Below, one piece after another: positions 30,784 to 43,000 of a stretch of 64,000 nt of DNA. The position numbers and the translations under genes are program-made. The DNA lies in contig CAJNOI010000299.1 of the NCBI GenBank assembly GCA_905250115.1, positions 19,879 to 83,878 on the forward strand, in the 5' to 3' direction. The stretch comes from Adineta steineri. Taxonomy: Eukaryota > Rotifera > Eurotatoria > Adinetida > Adinetidae. Position 1 is the first letter of the stretch. Every line of letters starts with the position of its first letter. The notes under the pieces are model-generated. The model searched no databases, was not told the origin of the DNA, and saw nothing but the letters and a program-made list of their open reading frames with translations.

Positions 30784-33779
30784 ATGGCTGCTGCAGCTTA
30801 TTCCACACTACCTAATAATGGATATGCTGGCTATAATCCAGAAGGAGATCCATATAATACAAATAATGCTGGTATAATATTATTATTCAATTTTTTTTAA
30901 TTAAATGTTTTATTATAGGTGCATATGATACAGGTTTTGGAGCAATAGCTACAGATCCATATCAATATCCAACAAATGAATATGACAATGATATTCCTGA
31001 TGATCAACAACAACCTGATTATTCAAATGAATATCAACAGCCTCCATATGCAAATGACAATTATCCTCCACAACAACCTCAGAATGTTCTTCCAAATACT
31101 TATCCTCCACAACCCCAGAACGTACCTTCAAATACTTATCCTCCACCACCTCAGAACGTTCATCCACAGGCGTATGCTCAACCACCTCAAAATGTTCCTC
31201 CACAAGCATATGGACAACGACCACCAAATAATCAACAACAACAACAACCTTTTTATCAAGATGAACATCAACAAGTTCCACATACAAATGGTAACTATCC
31301 TCCACAACAACCTCAGAAAGCACCTTTAAATGGTTATCCACAACAACCTCAGAAAGCTCCTTTAAACGGTTATCCACAACAACCACCAAACCATCAACAA
31401 CAACCTTTTTATGGAAATGATCATCAACAATCTCCATATGACAATGATGATTATCCTCCACAACAACCACCACCACCTCAAAACTATCCTCCAAATCCAT
31501 TTGCACAACGACCACCAAACAATCAACAACAACAACCACAATTTAATGGTCATCCGAATCCACAATTACCTAAAGCTAATAATAGATCGATGCCAATGAA
31601 TAATAATACTACTGAAAGTTATAGTGATATAAGTGGAATACAACCACCATATAATCCGAACGTAGATAATCAATATGCAGACCCTAGAAATTATCAACAG
31701 GTACATTTTTATTATAATAAGAAAACAGTTTTACAAAAGAAGTTTTAATTAATAAGAATAGAATAAGTAATGTGAATTTTATTTTGGTCAAACTAACTTG
31801 TCAATCAGATGATAGTATAACTTTCGTTTTAGTAAATAAATTCGAATATGATTTATTTAAATAGAATTTTGCTGCAACAAAACAACAGCAACCATTACCT
31901 CCAGTTGATAACCAGAATTATCAGTCTCAACCATATCATAATCAACCTAAACAACAAGTGTCAAATCGTCCTCCGAAACAAGAACAACAGCAATATTATC
32001 AACCTCCATCACCACCTGAATCTGATCATCAACAAAATTCGAAGCCTTATGCATCTCATGGTTCAGTTCGTCGTCCATCTCTATCTAATCAAAATAATAA
32101 TTATCCATTTGAGCCACTACCTAAAGTTAATCATAATCGACAAGATTCAAAAACATCTAAATCAAGTTCTATACCACCTATAACGAATAAAAAGAAAGAT
32201 GACACTCGTGAAGAAAAACAAAATAAACCTACAGTTACAAAACCAAAATCACAAACTATAGGTCTTCAAACAGAAGAACCTCGTATTTTAGATAAAAATA
32301 AACGAAATCAAAAACAACCATTTACAAAAAACAAAAGAGACAATGATTCTCAAAGTGATGATGATGACCAACATGATCATATGAGAACAAATCGTAATAA
32401 AAAACAACCTCATACAAAATCAAAACCACTTAAAAATTATAATTATCCAACAACGGATGACTATAGTTCAGATGATGATCGTCCATGTCCTCATTGCCGA
32501 CATCAGAAAAAAGTGACAGGTTCTGATAGACATTTAGATAAAAATCCACGTCTTCCTCCACTTCGTCGTCTTGGAAAACCAACTCATCAAGAATCTCATA
32601 CTAGCAATCCAATGAATTCCAAACGTACATCAACAAGACGATTCTCTCAACATGATAAATCTCCATCCTTTGGTATTGTTTCTAGTCGACAAGGAAATCT
32701 TTATATAAATCGAAATACTGGTCATACACCACGATATCGTGAAGCATACGATCCACAGTCTGATCAAGAGAAAGCAAATGGTAAATCGAAACGACATCAG
32801 AATTCAAATATATATGAAGATGAAGAAGAAGATAATCCTAAAACTAATCGATCACGATTTGGTAAGTTTAAAAATTCAGTTAAAAATCATGGCAGTCGGA
32901 AATGTCCTCATGCTTGTGAAAAATGTGGACATTTACCACCTTCAGTAGGACGTCGTTCTGCATCAAACGATGGACATGGAACGAATCGTCATAATAACAA
33001 AGATCAATCGAAATCAAAATCAAAATATAAATCAAGTACTGTCGATATTCCCTTTTCTCAACCACCAATAAGAGCAGGTTAAATTATGCTCATGCCATTC
33101 GTTTTCAAATAATTTATTTTATTTTTATTTTGTAGATACTTATGTCGAAAGCGAACGTATACGTGCAGTACGTGATGCTCAAGGTTATTATATGCCATAT
33201 AAACCATACACTCTCAAAGATTATAATGAATTAAAAAAAACTTTTAACCACAATAATCTATATTCTACTCGGCAAGAATCACCCGTTGATCGAGTATATA
33301 TCAATTTTACATCAATTAATTTTTATCCTTTTTCTTTTTTTAGGTAGAACTTTTTAAGAAAGGTCAAGAATACGGAACATTCATTGAGAAAAGTGTGATT
33401 GATTCTTCTGATATGCAACCATCACCACCAAAAGAAATGCCACCAGTCAAACCATGGCATGGAGGTATTAGTGGATTACCCAGTTCTGAAGAAGCAGCAA
33501 AACGAGAACGAGTATATTTAAACTATACGCATACGATAAGATAATTGTATGTTTTTTATTTTTAAGGCTCTTGAATATGCTAAAATTCAAGTTAGAAAAT
33601 ATCAAGAAACAACTTATCCAAGAAATCGTTCACATAAATCAGCTCCTGAACAATATGGCTATAAACCTTTATCGAAACTGAATGGTCATGATCCACAATT
33701 ACGTATTTGTAGTATTTGCAACGGTGTATGTGTTAAACAAAACTCAGTTGGACACCATCACCATCATCATCATCATTGA
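30784..33779 (+). CDS. Pro/Gln-rich low-complexity protein with conserved-looking C-terminus
   Basis: Six exons (30784-30871, 30919-31700, 31865-33077, 33136-33293, 33344-33511, 33567-33779) join in frame to 873 residues. The first third is built of diverged repeats containing YPPQQPQ and NVPPQAY-type motifs. The middle is basic, Ser-rich and disordered, with two CxxC pairs (CPHCRHQ and CPHACEKCGH). The C-terminal exons look ordered: YVESERIRAVRDAQGYYMPY, KPYTLKDYNELKK, a GGISGLP motif and RALEYAKIQVRKY. This tail pattern, with a linker to KxLDYAK, resembles C-termini of some ciliary/axonemal proteins, but I cannot name the family. The protein ends CSICNGVC, then HHHHHHHH immediately before the stop. 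Confidence 0.75.
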
Positions 33780-34278
33780 TGTTTATAATTTATACTTTCA
33801 ATCTTTTTTTGTTCTGATGAATGATGCACAATTAGTTCTGAATTTCTGTTTTTTCTAATCTAACTTTTTCTTTTTCGTATTTCTATAATGAAAGAATGAA
33901 GAAAACTAATCAACTCCACAATAATTATAACTAGTGAATGTGATCAGCTTTTTTTTCTCTCTTTTATTATATTTTTCTTTTTTGGCAAAACAGCACGAGA
34001 TTGAACAGAATAAAGAACGAAGGTCTCGGTCATAGAATCTATGAATTATTGTTGATTAAACCGTCTTTACAATTCATTTTTACCCCGGACATCATATCAT
34101 AATCAATTTCTCAGTTGAATCATTTCCGATCTTTTTTTTCCGTATCGATACATTAATAATCATAGAACGGAAAAAGCTCCACTTGAATTAGATGAAGTAG
34201 TATGCAGAATAAAAAAAATAACTTCGGTCTCTTTTTTTTACTCTGAATAATAGTGATCGCAAGTGACAACTGTACATC
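33780..34278. other. intergenic spacer
   Basis: AT-rich; 3' processing signals of the preceding gene and promoter of the next are presumed. No gene seen. Confidence 0.4.
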
Positions 34279-35201
34279 ATGGCATGGAATTCAACAATTT
34301 TAAGCATTTTTTTAATATTTATTTGTATTGAAATGGTATTGATGGCGAAAAAATCGAGAAATACACGTGGATGTTTAGCAGAATTAAAATGTGGAGGTAA
34401 GATGAATAGATTCATTCAAGTCAATACAATCAACTTCATTTCTGTTTTGTTTCGATGAATAGACAAATCGGAAAACCTATCAATTGCTGTTCAAGGTTTA
34501 CCTGGTTTAGTGGGAGCACCAGGATTAACAGGTGAACTGGAAATTATTTGTATTAATATTATTTGTATGTTTTCATATTGACAGGTTTACCTGGACCAAT
34601 GGGTCCAAGAGGTTTAACAGGTCCACCAGGTAAAAGAAAATTTTATATTATTTTCTTTATCATAATTTTTTACAGGTCGTGATGGTTTTGCTGAACGACC
34701 TCCTTCATTTTATGCAGAATTACGACGTTTATTTTCTACAAATAATACTGATAGTGTACTTCGACCATGGTCATTAAGTGAAACAGTAAATGCACCTGAT
34801 GTATCTAATTATTTTTCACAAGAAGATGGAATATTTACTGTTCCTATAGATGGTCTTTATCATTTTTTTCTAACAATATCTGTTTCCAAAGCTAAGGTAA
34901 GGAACAAAAAACAAAGGATAAAATTATTCATCTATTTTTTTGTTATCAATTTCAGGCATCAGTTTCTATTGCTCGAAATGGAGAACGTGTACGTACAGTT
35001 TGGATAGAATCAGTAGCAACAGCAAGTAATGAAACATTAGCATGGGGTTGGGCAAGTGGTTCAGTTGATTGTCTTTTAAATTGTCGGACAGGTGATCAAA
35101 TATCAGCAGTTGCTTCTTATCGTCCAAATGAAAATTTTAATTCTCATGTTTATGGTTATTCATATTCAACATTTTCCGGATATATGTTAAATAATGCTTA
35201 G
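34279..35201 (+). CDS. secreted collagen-like C1q-domain protein
   Basis: Five exons (34279-34396, 34463-34531, 34585-34629, 34676-34896, 34956-35201) give 232 residues in frame. A signal peptide (ILSIFLIFICIEMVL) is followed by a short collagen-like segment with GLPGLVGAPGLTGLPGPMGP. Its Gly-X-Y exons begin with split Gly codons, as in true collagen genes. The C-terminal part is a C1q/TNF-like beta-sandwich: FSQEDGIFTVPIDGLYHFFL, KASVSIARNGERV, CRTGDQISAV and a closing STFSGYML. Such proteins form trimers outside the cell and act as lectins or pattern-recognition or matrix molecules; the ligand is unknown. Confidence 0.88.
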
Positions 35202-35278
35202 AAAATTTTATTGTATTTAAATATAATCATTCAAGAAAGAAACGACGTACAAGATTAAAAAAAAACATTTGTGTGTTT

Positions 35279-36266
35279 CTAATCCTTTAAATATGGAATT
35301 ATATTATCAATAAACCATTGATCAGTAAATCGTAAATGATCAGTGTCTGATTGAAGAAATTTTATTCGTGATTGTTGATCCATTATTTTTAAACCTAATA
35401 AATCATTGATATATAATGAACTTTCTCGTAATGGAACTATTTTTGATGTATCATTGGCGGCATAAAAACCAAATTGTTCACTTTCATGTGGATATACCAT
35501 TGTATCACGTAAAAATTCAACTAGAACTAAATTACGAATTTTTAATAGATTTGTTTTATAATCTGCGGTGAATGTACGTTCTTGATTAATATCGGCGAGA
35601 AATACGCTTACTTTACGATAGAGAGCTAGTTGATGAGCTAAAAATAATAAATAGATATGAGTTTATTTTATGATAATTATACATACGATCTTGCCAATAT
35701 TCTGCTTGAACAAGATGATTTTGTATAACGGTTTCATAGACACCGAAACGTAATAATTCACGAACATAATTGCATATTGTTACATTATCTCCAGGACATC
35801 TTGGAAATCCAAAAACACCTTGATGTTGACCACCGACAGAAATTAGATTGAGCATTGGTGGATCAGGACAACGTTGAGCAATAGCACGAAGAAATTGCCC
35901 ACCTTGTGAAAAACTTTTCAAAAAAATTAGAAAAGGGAATTAGTAGAATTTATTATTTTACCCAATAGCATGATAACCATGTGTCAAATTTTTGTCTGCT
36001 TTTAATAATTTACAAGCATAATCAATTTGATGATTAACATTCATAAAGAAGCCATTTGCTGTATCTTCTTCGATATTCGAACCAATTCGAATTGAATGAA
36101 TATAAGGAGATGGTGTTATTTGACGTTCAATCAATTTAATTATTGATCCAAGACTCAAAGGATTACAACAACTATCACCCATGCCATGCCATAAAACAAC
36201 TGGTGGTGAGCCAGAGATGGTAAATGCATGTGTGAGACAAATAACAATAGCAACAACGAGCAACAT
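35279..36266 (-). CDS. PPT1: palmitoyl-protein thioesterase 1
   Basis: Three exons (36266-35962, 35913-35687, 35637-35279) give 296 residues, close to the usual length of the animal enzyme. It is a lysosomal alpha/beta hydrolase that removes palmitate from S-acylated proteins. An N-terminal signal peptide precedes [16 protein letters not shown]. The nucleophile is Ser104 in [11 protein letters not shown]. The acid is Asp222 in EFLRDT, and the base is His278 in SDTDHLRF, so the triad is complete and correctly spaced. The block [14 protein letters not shown] is strongly conserved in the family. The catalytic-Ser motif is split by the first intron. Confidence 0.96.
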
Positions 36267-37686
36267 TGAAATGACTACCTTTTACTTAAATGTTTATCTA
36301 CTTTTAAAGATATCTGATATGCAACACAGATGATTCATTGACATAAAGAAAAAATGTAAAATTATATGATAAAATACCTGAAAGTCTCTTTTGAAATATT
36401 TGCAAGAAATTTACTATGCATTGTCATATACAGCACATCATGTAATAGTTCTCTGTAAATTGTTTGTCTTACTTTTTTGATATGAATACGAAAATGGTGT
36501 GTCAGAAAATAGTTGTTTGTATATGAATATAAATTTTCTAGATCAAACTGAATCATTCATTTATAAATTCTCGAAAGAAAGTTTTTATTCCCATCCAGTT
36601 GTACCTTCATTGCCAGTAAACTCGTCATTATTAACAAACAATCTACTTTTAATTTTGTCGAAAACGAAAAGTTTGTAAAAAAATTTAAATGTAGACGTTT
36701 TTTCACCTTAGCAAAAGGATCAATCAGCGTTCTCTTCTGTCGAAAGATACTGTTATCAAGAATAACGAAGAGTTTATTGAATTCAATCCACTAATTAGGA
36801 GAAATATTTCGAGACAAAACATGTTTATTGTTTTCTTGTTGGTATGATCAACTGGTTGATGTAGACCTTTTGAACAATTTGTTTACAGAATATTTCAAGA
36901 TAAAGTGATTTAATAGATTAGTACATCGTTGCTGCTCAGTCATATTGAAATTTTTTACTGATATACTTCATGATGCATTTGATACGTAAAATACTTGAAA
37001 ATTCTGTAGATTTTAAATCTTTTGTTAATCTTGAGATAGTAAATGGCTGATACAGAATTTTATTTTTTCAAATCATTTCAAAACGATGCTTCAGTATCTA
37101 TAATTGAATATTGGATTAAGCTCCTTTAATAGTTATTACAACTAAACTTGTAGGATCTAGCTGCCTATCAAGATACGTTTTAATTAATTGAATAATCAAA
37201 AGTTTAAAAGAACAAGTCCAGTAAATAGTTTTAAATTCTTTAACGTAATTCAGATTAAGACCGTCTGGCTGCATCTGTAATATGATATCTCTATAGTATA
37301 AAAATATCGTACGTCTTGACGATGTCTGTTACTTATATAAATATTTCCGTAATCTCTTGGAATGTTTATCGTGATAAATTATATCTGAGATAGTAGAAAT
37401 TGAAGCAATATTAGTATATGGATTATCTTTCATTAGACTCTTAAAAAGCATTTAGATTCCTTTTTTAGTAATATTGGCTATTGCACGAAAACATTTCGAA
37501 TATCATCTTTCAAAAACTCTCATTTACTAGCAAAATTTACCCATTAATAAAATTCAATAATATGATGGGAAGAAAACATGTCACTCAACAGAATCTGTAT
37601 TTGTTCGTTGTATATAAAATGTTTCATTTAGTAATAACAATCAATTTTTATTATACACATAGAAATATAAAGAAACACAAAAAAGT
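36267..37686. other. intergenic region
   Basis: About 1.4 kb of AT-rich sequence between two minus-strand genes. Short open frames (36362-36556, 37481-37690) have no support. Confidence 0.45.
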
Positions 37687-38787
37687 TTAATCACGACGAC
37701 GTTTTTCTTTTTCACGGCCGCGATCTCGATCTCGATCTCGATCCCGATCTTTTTTATCACGATGTTCATGTCGACTGGAATGTTTCTTTTTATTTTCACG
37801 CGCAGGTGAACGTGATCTTGATTTTGATCGACTTCTTGAACGCCTAAATATTATCAAAAGAAAAAGATATTTATAATTAGAAAGAAAACTTCGTTCTTTT
37901 TGTCTTACCGTCTCTTCTTCGAACTTTTTTCTCGTGGTGATGGTGATCTTTCCGGTTTATCATAATCTTTCCAATTTTTCTTCGATTTTTCGGATGTTTT
38001 TTCTTTCGGTTTCACTTTCTTTTCCTCTTCCTCCTCTGCTTCATCACTTAATTCATTATCATCATCAATATCTTCATCAAGTACAGATTGACGAGGTTCT
38101 AGTTGATTATTTTCTTCAAGAACAGTCCGTTTTTGTAAACGAGGTAACTGAACATCTAACACACGTTCTTCGCGTAACAATTCATCAATAAATTCATCCA
38201 TATGCAAAAGTTCAAATTCTAGGAAAAAATAAATCATCATAAAATCTCTAAAGAAAACAAAAAAAACTCTTACTTTCTTCTCGATTCAAACGTTTCATCT
38301 TTCGATAATCGTTATAAAGTGGTTCTAAATATTTATAAATTTCAACTGAAGTACCAACTAATCGCATATAAAATGCACCAAGTGCACGAACATATCTAAA
38401 TAAAAATAGAAGATGTATATCATCATTCAATCGAATTTTATAATACTTACTTAAATTCTTCATTTTTAATGAATTCTACAACAATATCTTTTTCTGGAAC
38501 AATTTGTAACATTTTAAGAATTAAACATAGAAATGGTGATGGACGAATATTTCCACCAGAAACACCACCGATATGTTTTAATTCAACTGCTTTATCAACA
38601 ATTAATTCAGCTAGAAAATAAAAAATATATTTTTTTTTAAATAAAATAAGAATTTACCAGTTAGTGCAAAACAATCTTCTTTCCAATATCGACAATCATA
38701 TATTCGAGAACGAATAATTTTTTCAATTAAATATTGTGGATTAGTACCTTTGATTGTCGGCGCTTCCTTAACCGTTCGATTAGCCAT
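37687..38787 (-). CDS. PRPF38A: pre-mRNA-splicing factor 38A
   Basis: Five exons (38787-38658, 38610-38451, 38395-38274, 38218-37909, 37843-37687) give 292 residues in frame. It is a subunit of the spliceosomal B complex (U4/U6.U5 tri-snRNP). The N-terminal PRP38 domain starts MANRTVKEAPTIKGTNPQYL and continues IIRSRIYDCRYWKEDCFALT, GGVSGGNIRPSPFLCLILKM and YVRALGAFYMRLVG. It is followed by FELLHMDEFIDELLREER, LPRLQKR and LEPR. An acidic EEEEE stretch and a short RS/RD tail end the protein. The RS tail is shorter than in vertebrates but conserved in type. Nuclear location is expected. Confidence 0.96.
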
Positions 38788-40038
38788 TGGAAACGAACTG
38801 AAATTTTAAGGAAAAAGCGACGAATTATTTCAGAAATTAAGCAAGAAAGAAAGAAAGAAGTTTACGTTGTTTTTTATTAGACAATTCATTTGAACCAATC
38901 AGATAATTTTCTTTAGATGGAACCAGAATCATTGTTGATAAATAAAATAAAAAAAGAAAACTTTTAAATTTATCAGAAAAAAACAATATCACAATAATAG
39001 TTGGAGGAGAAGGAGGAGAATAACATATTGTTGTTTATTCATGGAAAAATAAATTTTTAATTGGTATGTATTCATAACGTTATTACAATAGAAAAAATAC
39101 AAATTTAAATTAGTTACAATTATTTAAACATACATTTGAAATCAATAATGCAAGTAAGAGTTTTATATGAATTAAAATTGTTTGTTTTATTTTTAATGAA
39201 AAGGATAATATTCTAAAAAATTTGAATGAAAATATTCTTGACATATGTCAATTTTAGTAAATTGATCTGAGATAAAAAGAAACAATTATTTTCATTGAAT
39301 ATATATGTGTGTCTAATCACCTTTGAGCATTTTTATTATTAAATCATAGTATATCGAATAATTCAAAGATTTTTTTTTTGTTTCTTGAAAGACACTTGAC
39401 AATAATTAGATTTTTACATGAAGAGAAAAGTATCCTGAAAGATATCAAACGTGAAGGATTAATATAATCGAATGTCAATTCTTTTTTTTATCATAGAACA
39501 TAAAATGTCATTAGTAATGTTTAATTTATGTGTATTTGATCTTTTGTCATGATGTAGATACATTAAGCTCTCTCGATGCCGTCTATTCTATATATATGCA
39601 CATGAAGACAAAAGGTAGACATTATCGCCAGTGGTCATTGTGAGACACGTGTGAAACAAAAACTATTGATTCTAATTGATTTTTTTTGTCACTATTAACA
39701 ATAACATTGAACACACATTGTGCTTAAATTTGTGTGTCTACCGTCGTTGTTTCTACTTTTTTTCTTCTTCTTCTTCTCTCTCTCTCTTTTCTCATGGTGC
39801 CACATACCATTAATAGTTTTGGGGACCATTGGGATGGGATCGTTTTTCTCTTCTTTTCTCTTAATATAGCATTCAAACAACGACAACGAACTATATTCTT
39901 TGTTAATGTTTGATTTCTTTTTTTATTTGTCATTTGTTTTTTTCTTCTTTTTTTTCTAGATTATATATATATATAGTTTTTCGTTGACTACTGAACAAAT
40001 TCTAGAGAATTAAAAGAAATGATATCTTTCTGTTAGTA
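38788..40038. other. intergenic region between divergent genes
   Basis: About 1.25 kb between PRPF38A (-) and MAP7 (+). It contains a pyrimidine tract (TTC/CT repeats, about 39757-39790). Probably holds both promoters. No gene seen. Confidence 0.45.
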
Positions 40039-43000
40039 ATGAATAATCAAGGTAAATAAAAATAAAATAAAATAAAAATTTCCTATAAATTATTTTACAT
40101 TATTTTAAAAGCAGAAACTTTAGTAAATAGCAATCATCATGGTAAATATATTTACTAAGAATTTTTATTTATAAGAATTCTTTCACTTTTTTCTTTGCTG
40201 TTAGATGATGAAAAGAATGAAGAAACAACATCAACAACAAATGTAATTGAAGGAGGTAAATTTAAATATCTTCACCTTGAAAGCATTTACTATATTTCAT
40301 CTTCGTTTTTCTTTCGATATAAAGATACTTATCCGATCTCAGATAATGAATCAACAATAGATTCAACATCTTTAATCAATATCAATATTATGAAAAATGA
40401 AGATCAAAGTAACATGAGTGGTAAGTACAACACGTATATAAGATTACTGTTTAATAGTCAGATTAATTCTTTTTTCTACTCTTCCAACATAATATCATTT
40501 TTTTTATTGTTACATAATTAAACAAGAAAAAAAACTTGATTTTGTTATTTTTTGTACGTGAAAGTGTTTTATTCGCGATTAACTAACTCTTGTCTACTTC
40601 GAAATGTTCATCTATTTGTCAATACAACGATGTCGTCGACTATCGACGAATAACAAATATAACTTGTTGTCTATCATAACTTACATAGAAAAGAAACTAT
40701 TATTCAACGATGGTTGTATATATGTTTCATCTCATATATTCCTGTTCGATATTCTATTTAATTCAAGCTAATGTTGAAACATTACATTTTGAAAGTGGTT
40801 GTCTTAAAGAATCAAATCTTATACAATTAAATCTTCGTTGTTCACTTTATGAACATATTAAAATTATACGTGTTATATATGGTTATTCAAAACAACGAAC
40901 AATGCATCAATGTCAATTTAGTATCTATGATTGCATACAAGAAGGTGCAAGTCGTAATATACTATCATGTCATGGTAAACAAACATGTATTATAAATTTA
41001 ACTAAAAATGAAATTATTACAACAACAGTTACAACAAAAGGTGTACCAAGTTGTTCAGATTTTAATTATGTACAAGTTAATTTCGGTTGTATACCGGATG
41101 CAAATGATATTTGTGATAGTTGGAAAGATACAGGAGCTATTATACATTTAACTCATACACGTTCAAGAGATAAACAATATGATGAATGTCAATGTAGAGT
41201 ACGTTCATCATTATCAAATGGACAAGTTTTATTACAAGCAAAAGAAATCAATAGACAATTTGAAGATAAACATGAAATAAAAAATTCGAATACTGATTGT
41301 AAAAAAACGACGTATCTTGAAATTGCTACGGATAGATCGGAACGTAAATGTATGGATAATTTACCATCAAATGGTAATGCATTATTTGGTTCGGGTTCTC
41401 ATAATTTTACATTAACTTATATACGAAATGATCCATTTTCGGAATTATTTTTTTATTTCGAATTAAAAGCAAGTCCAATAAAAAAAGATCATCATGTACA
41501 AATTGTTTGCAATTGGGCAAGACGTACCACAACAACAACAACAATACGTACAACATTACCAATGACATATAAACGAAAATTAACAACACTTAGTTTATTA
41601 CGTGGAGGACGATTAAGTCGTATTGATTTGATTCGACATCCATTAATATCAGGAGATGAAGATATTAATGATCCATTGATTGATACGGATGACATATCTA
41701 TTGTTAAAGATATGGATGACGACGATAATACAATTCCATCATCGAAATCAAAAAAAGACAAAAGAAAAAAAACTATAACAACAGACTCAATAGAATCCAT
41801 ACCAACAACAACAATAGATACGAGTTTATCTGAAGATACTTTTGAATGGTCTTCTATTACATCAATGGATAATATTGAATCTTTATCATCATCCGAACAG
41901 ATATTTTCTTCAAATAATCAATTTATTTTAAGTTCTATTCAACCTTTAATTGAATCTTCAAAAGATAAATCACGACATAAAATGTCAACAACAACAAAGA
42001 AACTTCTTATTATGCTTTTTATTATTATTTTTATAATAATTTTTCTTCTAAGTCTTTATTGTCTTAAAGTAAAACAATGCGGTTTTATTCAACACTTAAA
42101 AATGAATCTCAATGTTGCTTTCTTATTTTGTTGTGAAGCTAGCAAACTCTTATTTTCTGCATCAAATAGTTCACATTCAATGTCATCTACACCATCAGAT
42201 AGAATAACACATCATCAATCGTTACCACCATTACCAATTGCAGAATATCAATCAAGTGTGTACTATATGAATGATACAAGAAATAATTGTCATACAACAC
42301 AAAGTATTTATGAATATGACGGTCATGATGGTGAAAAATCAATTTATAGTGTCTATAGTGATGATAATTTACCAGAAGGTTCTGACTATACGACTAAATA
42401 TGATCAATATCATGAAGGCGATACTTGTTAAATAAGACGAAGAAGTTGTTGTTTTTTTTGTTTCTTTATTCATTTCTTCTTTTCCTTCCGTCTTCGTTCA
42501 AAACGAACCGTTCGTGTCTTGAGACTTGTTTTTATTTCTATAAATACGTGATTATTATCGGCAATAAAATAGAACACTAAATTAATAATTAAAATTTTTT
42601 TTTTCTCTTTTTTTAATAGACAGTATGTCTCAAGATTCATTAATTACTAATGAACAAGATAATAATAATAATAATAAACAAATAGAACAACCTTCATCAA
42701 TAACAACAACAGTTAATTCGAGAATGAATGGTAATTTAAAATTATCAACAAATTGATTGATTTTTTTTTTTGTTTTGCTTTTTGTAGGTAATCGATCTAA
42801 TAATCTTGATGAACATATTAAATTAGTAAAACAAAAAAAAGAAGAAGCCGAAGTGTTACGCTTACAAAAATTCCAAGAACAGCTGCAGAAGAAAGAACAA
42901 AAATGGTAAGTTATTATTCATAATAACAAATCATAGTTTTCTGACACCAGAGATGTCTCAAAATGGATTGATTCCTTAGCAATGAGTCACAGAAAAGAAC

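Noticed and set aside
30949-31599. Val- or Met/Ile-rich frames on both strands
   Set aside because: Shadows of the Pro/Gln-rich exon repeats (CAA/CCA codons read in other frames).
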